NCBI GenBank assembly: GCA_045128175.1
Contig: JBGVRF010000100.1
Location: 1-7,243 of the forward strand
DNA: 7,243 nucleotides
Direction: 5' to 3'
Origin: Scatosoma sp045128175
GTDB taxonomy: Bacteria; Bacillota; Clostridia; Christensenellales; Borkfalkiaceae
Under the pieces are notes generated by a model. The model ran no database searches. It worked only from the letters and a program-made list of their open reading frames with translations, and had not been told where the DNA came from. This document shows positions 5,950-7,243 of this stretch, piece after piece (positions within the stretch are counted from its first letter, which is position 1; every line of letters begins with the position of its first letter). Made by a program: the position numbers and the translations under genes.

Positions 5950-5978
5950 ATTTTAGCACAAATCGGCGATTTTGTCAA
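5950..5978 (-). promoter_or_regulatory. Near-consensus sigma-A promoter of the aldo/keto reductase gene
   Basis: Perfect -35 TTGACA (5978-5973), 17-nt spacer, -10 TAAAAT (5955-5950) with an extended TG before it. The predicted leader is only about 13 nt, just holding the AGGGGA site. A 6+1+6 inverted repeat, AAATCG-G-CGATTT (5960-5972), fills most of the spacer and would be well placed as a repressor operator. Confidence 0.85.
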
Positions 5979-5988
5979 TAGCTTCGAC

Positions 5989-6015
5989 AAAAAAAGACGG
6001 GATCCCCCCGTCTTT
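5989..6015 (-). terminator. Intrinsic terminator of yigZ
   Basis: On the minus strand AAAGACGGG and CCCGTCTTT form a perfect 9-bp stem with a GGGAT loop. A run of seven T counts in the last stem bases. It starts 7 nt after the yigZ stop codon. No T-run follows on the plus strand, so it is one-directional. Confidence 0.88.
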
Positions 6016-6022
6016 GTTCGCT

Positions 6023-6661
6023 TTATTCCTTGAAAGGAGCGTAATACTCCTCTCGTTTTTCTATTTTTACGCGCCCCTGCATCCAATCCACCAGCCCCGC
6101 ACAGAACGCCTCGCCGTCCTTCTTTTTGACCGCAACCGAAAAGCTGACTTTTTCGCCGTAATCGGCCGAAAGGAGGGAGCAGGGTTGAGATGAAATATAT
6201 TTTTGCGCGCTGTCAATGCCCGGATAATCCACCGTAAAAAGGTACTCCGAGCACATTTCCAATACACGTATATCCGCGCCGTCGAGGTTCTCCGCCGCCG
6301 ACGAAGAATACGCCCGCACGAGCCCTCCCGCGCCGAGCTTGATTCCACCGAAATAGCGCACGACCACCACCGCTGTTTCAAATAGCTTTTTCGCTTTCAG
6401 CACCTCGAGGATCGGCACACCCGCCGTACCCTGCGGTTCGCCGTCGTCGGAAAAGCGTTGCAGATTACCGATCTTATCGGAAATAAACGCGAAGCAGACG
6501 TGCGTAGCAAGAGAATGTAAAGAACGGATCTCCGCGACAAAAGCCCGCGCCTCCTCTTCATTTTCCACGTGTGTGGAATAGGTGAGGAATCGAGATCTTT
6601 CGATTATTTTTTCGGTCTCGTGCCGAGCAAACACCGTGCGGATCGATGCGGGTTGCGCCAT
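6023..6661 (-). CDS. yigZ: YigZ/IMPACT (UPF0029) family protein
   Basis: A 212-residue cytoplasmic protein of the conserved YigZ family, related to eukaryotic IMPACT, which acts in translation control; the bacterial role is not firmly known. The N-terminal UPF0029 domain (about 14-125) shows LATHVCFAFI (51-60), SDDGEPQGTAGVPIL (71-85) and VVVVRYFGGIKLGAGGLVRAY (98-118), the most conserved family blocks. The C-terminal part (about 135-205) matches the family's ferredoxin-like second domain. Length is normal for the family. The ATG at 6661 is preceded by an AAGGAGG ribosome binding site with a 5-nt spacer. It lies 42 nt after tyrS in the same direction and ends in a strong terminator, so a tyrS-yigZ operon is likely. 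Confidence 0.93.
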   Translation of the reverse strand: MAQPASIRTVFARHETEKIIERSRFLTYSTHVENEEEARAFVAEIRSLHSLATHVCFAFISDKIGNLQRFSDDGEPQGTAGVPILEVLKAKKLFETAVVVVRYFGGIKLGAGGLVRAYSSSAAENLDGADIRVLEMCSEYLFTVDYPGIDSAQKYISSQPCSLLSADYGEKVSFSVAVKKKDGEAFCAGLVDWMQGRVKIEKREEYYAPFKE

Positions 6662-6691
6662 AAGATCCTCCTTTTCGGGTAAAATCAGTTT

Positions 6692-6697
6692 ATTATA
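6692..6697 (-). promoter_or_regulatory. Isolated -10-like box between tyrS and yigZ
   Basis: A perfect TATAAT on the minus strand in the 42-nt gap before yigZ. No good -35 is found at 16-18 nt; the nearest candidate, TTGAAG, is 21 nt away inside the tyrS end. It may give weak internal transcription of yigZ or be chance in AT-rich DNA. Confidence 0.25.
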
Positions 6698-6703
6698 GAT
6701 TCA

Positions 6704-7243
6704 TCACTTTACGACGATCTTCAAATGCACTTTCTTGCCTTTATGCAAAACGAATTCGTTTGCAGGAATAAGCATATTCGCGTCCGTGACCTTGATCTCG
6801 TCCACGGAAACACCGCCTTGTTCGATCAAACGACGCGCTTCGCCCTTCGATTTTGCAACACCCGCCGCGACCATCGCATCCACGACCGTCGCCACCTCCG
6901 TCACTTCCTTCGTCAAAAGCTCTGCGTCCGAACCGCCGAATGCCGCCTTCGCTTGGCTCTGCGCAAGGTTTGCCTTTTCCTCACCGTGCACCTCTTTCGT
7001 CAACTCGTACGCAAGCACTTCTTTTGCCTTATTGATACGCTCGTCCTTATATGCGCACAGTTCTGTGATCGTATCAAGCGGCAGGAAAGTGAGCAGTTTC
7101 ATACACTTCTCTACGTCCTCGTCCGCCGTATTTCTCCAATACTGATAAAATTCGTAGGGCGTCGTGTTTGTTTCGTCCACCCACACCCCACCCATTGCCG
7201 TCTTAACCAACATCATCCCGTCGGCGGGGGGTAGAAGGGTTAA
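6704..7243 (-). CDS. tyrS: Tyrosyl-tRNA synthetase, C-terminal part (cut by right edge)
   Basis: The last 179 residues of a class I tyrosyl-tRNA synthetase, which charges tRNA-Tyr with tyrosine. GGVWVDETNTTPYEFYQYWRN (residues 18-38 of the fragment) is the strongly conserved stretch after the KMSKS loop. TKEVHGEEKA (81-90) belongs to the anticodon-binding region, and an S4 RNA-binding domain (about 120-179, GVAKSKGEARRLIEQGGVSV) closes the protein. The gene ends with tandem TGA codons. The frame stays open to the window end, so the true start and the catalytic HIGH motif lie outside; the ATGs near 7216 are internal. At the edge the expected KMSKS-like loop reads MMLVKT, with only the last Lys-Thr kept, which looks like poor end-of-contig sequence or a damaged gene. 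Codon structure elsewhere is normal. Confidence 0.92.
   Translation of the reverse strand, partial: LTLLPPADGMMLVKTAMGGVWVDETNTTPYEFYQYWRNTADEDVEKCMKLLTFLPLDTITELCAYKDERINKAKEVLAYELTKEVHGEEKANLAQSQAKAAFGGSDAELLTKEVTEVATVVDAMVAAGVAKSKGEARRLIEQGGVSVDEIKVTDANMLIPANEFVLHKGKKVHLKIVVK

Noticed and set aside
5931..6086. A 52-residue N-terminal extension of the aldo/keto reductase starting at 6086
   Set aside because: It would overlap the yigZ 3' end, its terminator and the reductase promoter. The residues are basic and unlike the family, and ATG 5930 has a good ribosome binding site.
6725..7234. Plus-strand open frames opposite tyrS
   Set aside because: Cys/His/Arg-rich shadow translations of a well-conserved synthetase domain, without ribosome binding sites.
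1..7243. CRISPR arrays, insertion sequences, tRNA or rRNA genes
   Set aside because: No spaced direct repeats, transposase-like frames, terminal inverted repeats or tRNA-like cloverleaf sequences were seen on either strand.

Overview
The window reads as chromosomal DNA of a low-to-medium GC Firmicute, probably an uncultured clostridial lineage. Evidence is the McsA-McsB-ClpC arginine-phosphorylation/proteolysis operon (a Firmicutes hallmark), a clostridial-type XRE membrane regulator, an MsmX/UgpC-type sugar ABC ATPase, good Shine-Dalgarno sites and consensus sigma-A promoters. Finer taxonomy cannot be settled by eye. Seven genes plus a partial eighth are visible, and all lie on the minus strand, so transcription runs from the right edge to the left edge.

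In transcription order: (1) 7243-6704, the C-terminal part of tyrosyl-tRNA synthetase (tyrS), cut by the right edge; (2) 6661-6023, a YigZ/IMPACT-family protein ending in a strong intrinsic terminator; (3) 5930-5010, a YdhF-like aldo/keto reductase with its own near-consensus promoter just after that terminator; (4) 4812-3427, a sugar ABC-transporter ATPase of the shared MsmX/UgpC type with an unusual ~80-residue charged tail, its own promoter and a terminator; (5) 3135-3426, an AT-rich intergenic region with one or two terminator hairpins, a 14-bp perfect palindrome and a very strong promoter; (6) 3134 to the left edge, an operon of an XRE-type HTH/four-TM regulator, mcsA, mcsB and the N-terminal third of clpC, tightly packed (1-nt gap, 34-nt overlap, 33-nt gap).

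The operon is the most interesting part. In Bacillus-type Firmicutes the order is ctsR-mcsA-mcsB-clpC, and CtsR is the heat-shock repressor. Here no ctsR is present, and its place is taken by a membrane-anchored HTH protein whose promoter seems to give an almost leaderless mRNA. Two phosphoarginine-recognition features known from Bacillus/Geobacillus also look altered: the second ClpC N-domain repeat has Ala where the pArg-binding Glu is expected (GTAH instead of GTEH), and the McsB C-terminal RDxxRA allosteric motif is reduced to TEAVRA. Together these suggest a re-wired version of the McsAB-ClpC quality-control pathway with different transcriptional control. That is inference from sequence comparison recalled from memory, not from a computed alignment.

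At the right edge the tyrS reading frame stays open but the KMSKS-type loop is degenerate in the last ~50 bases. Low-quality sequence at a contig end is the simplest explanation.
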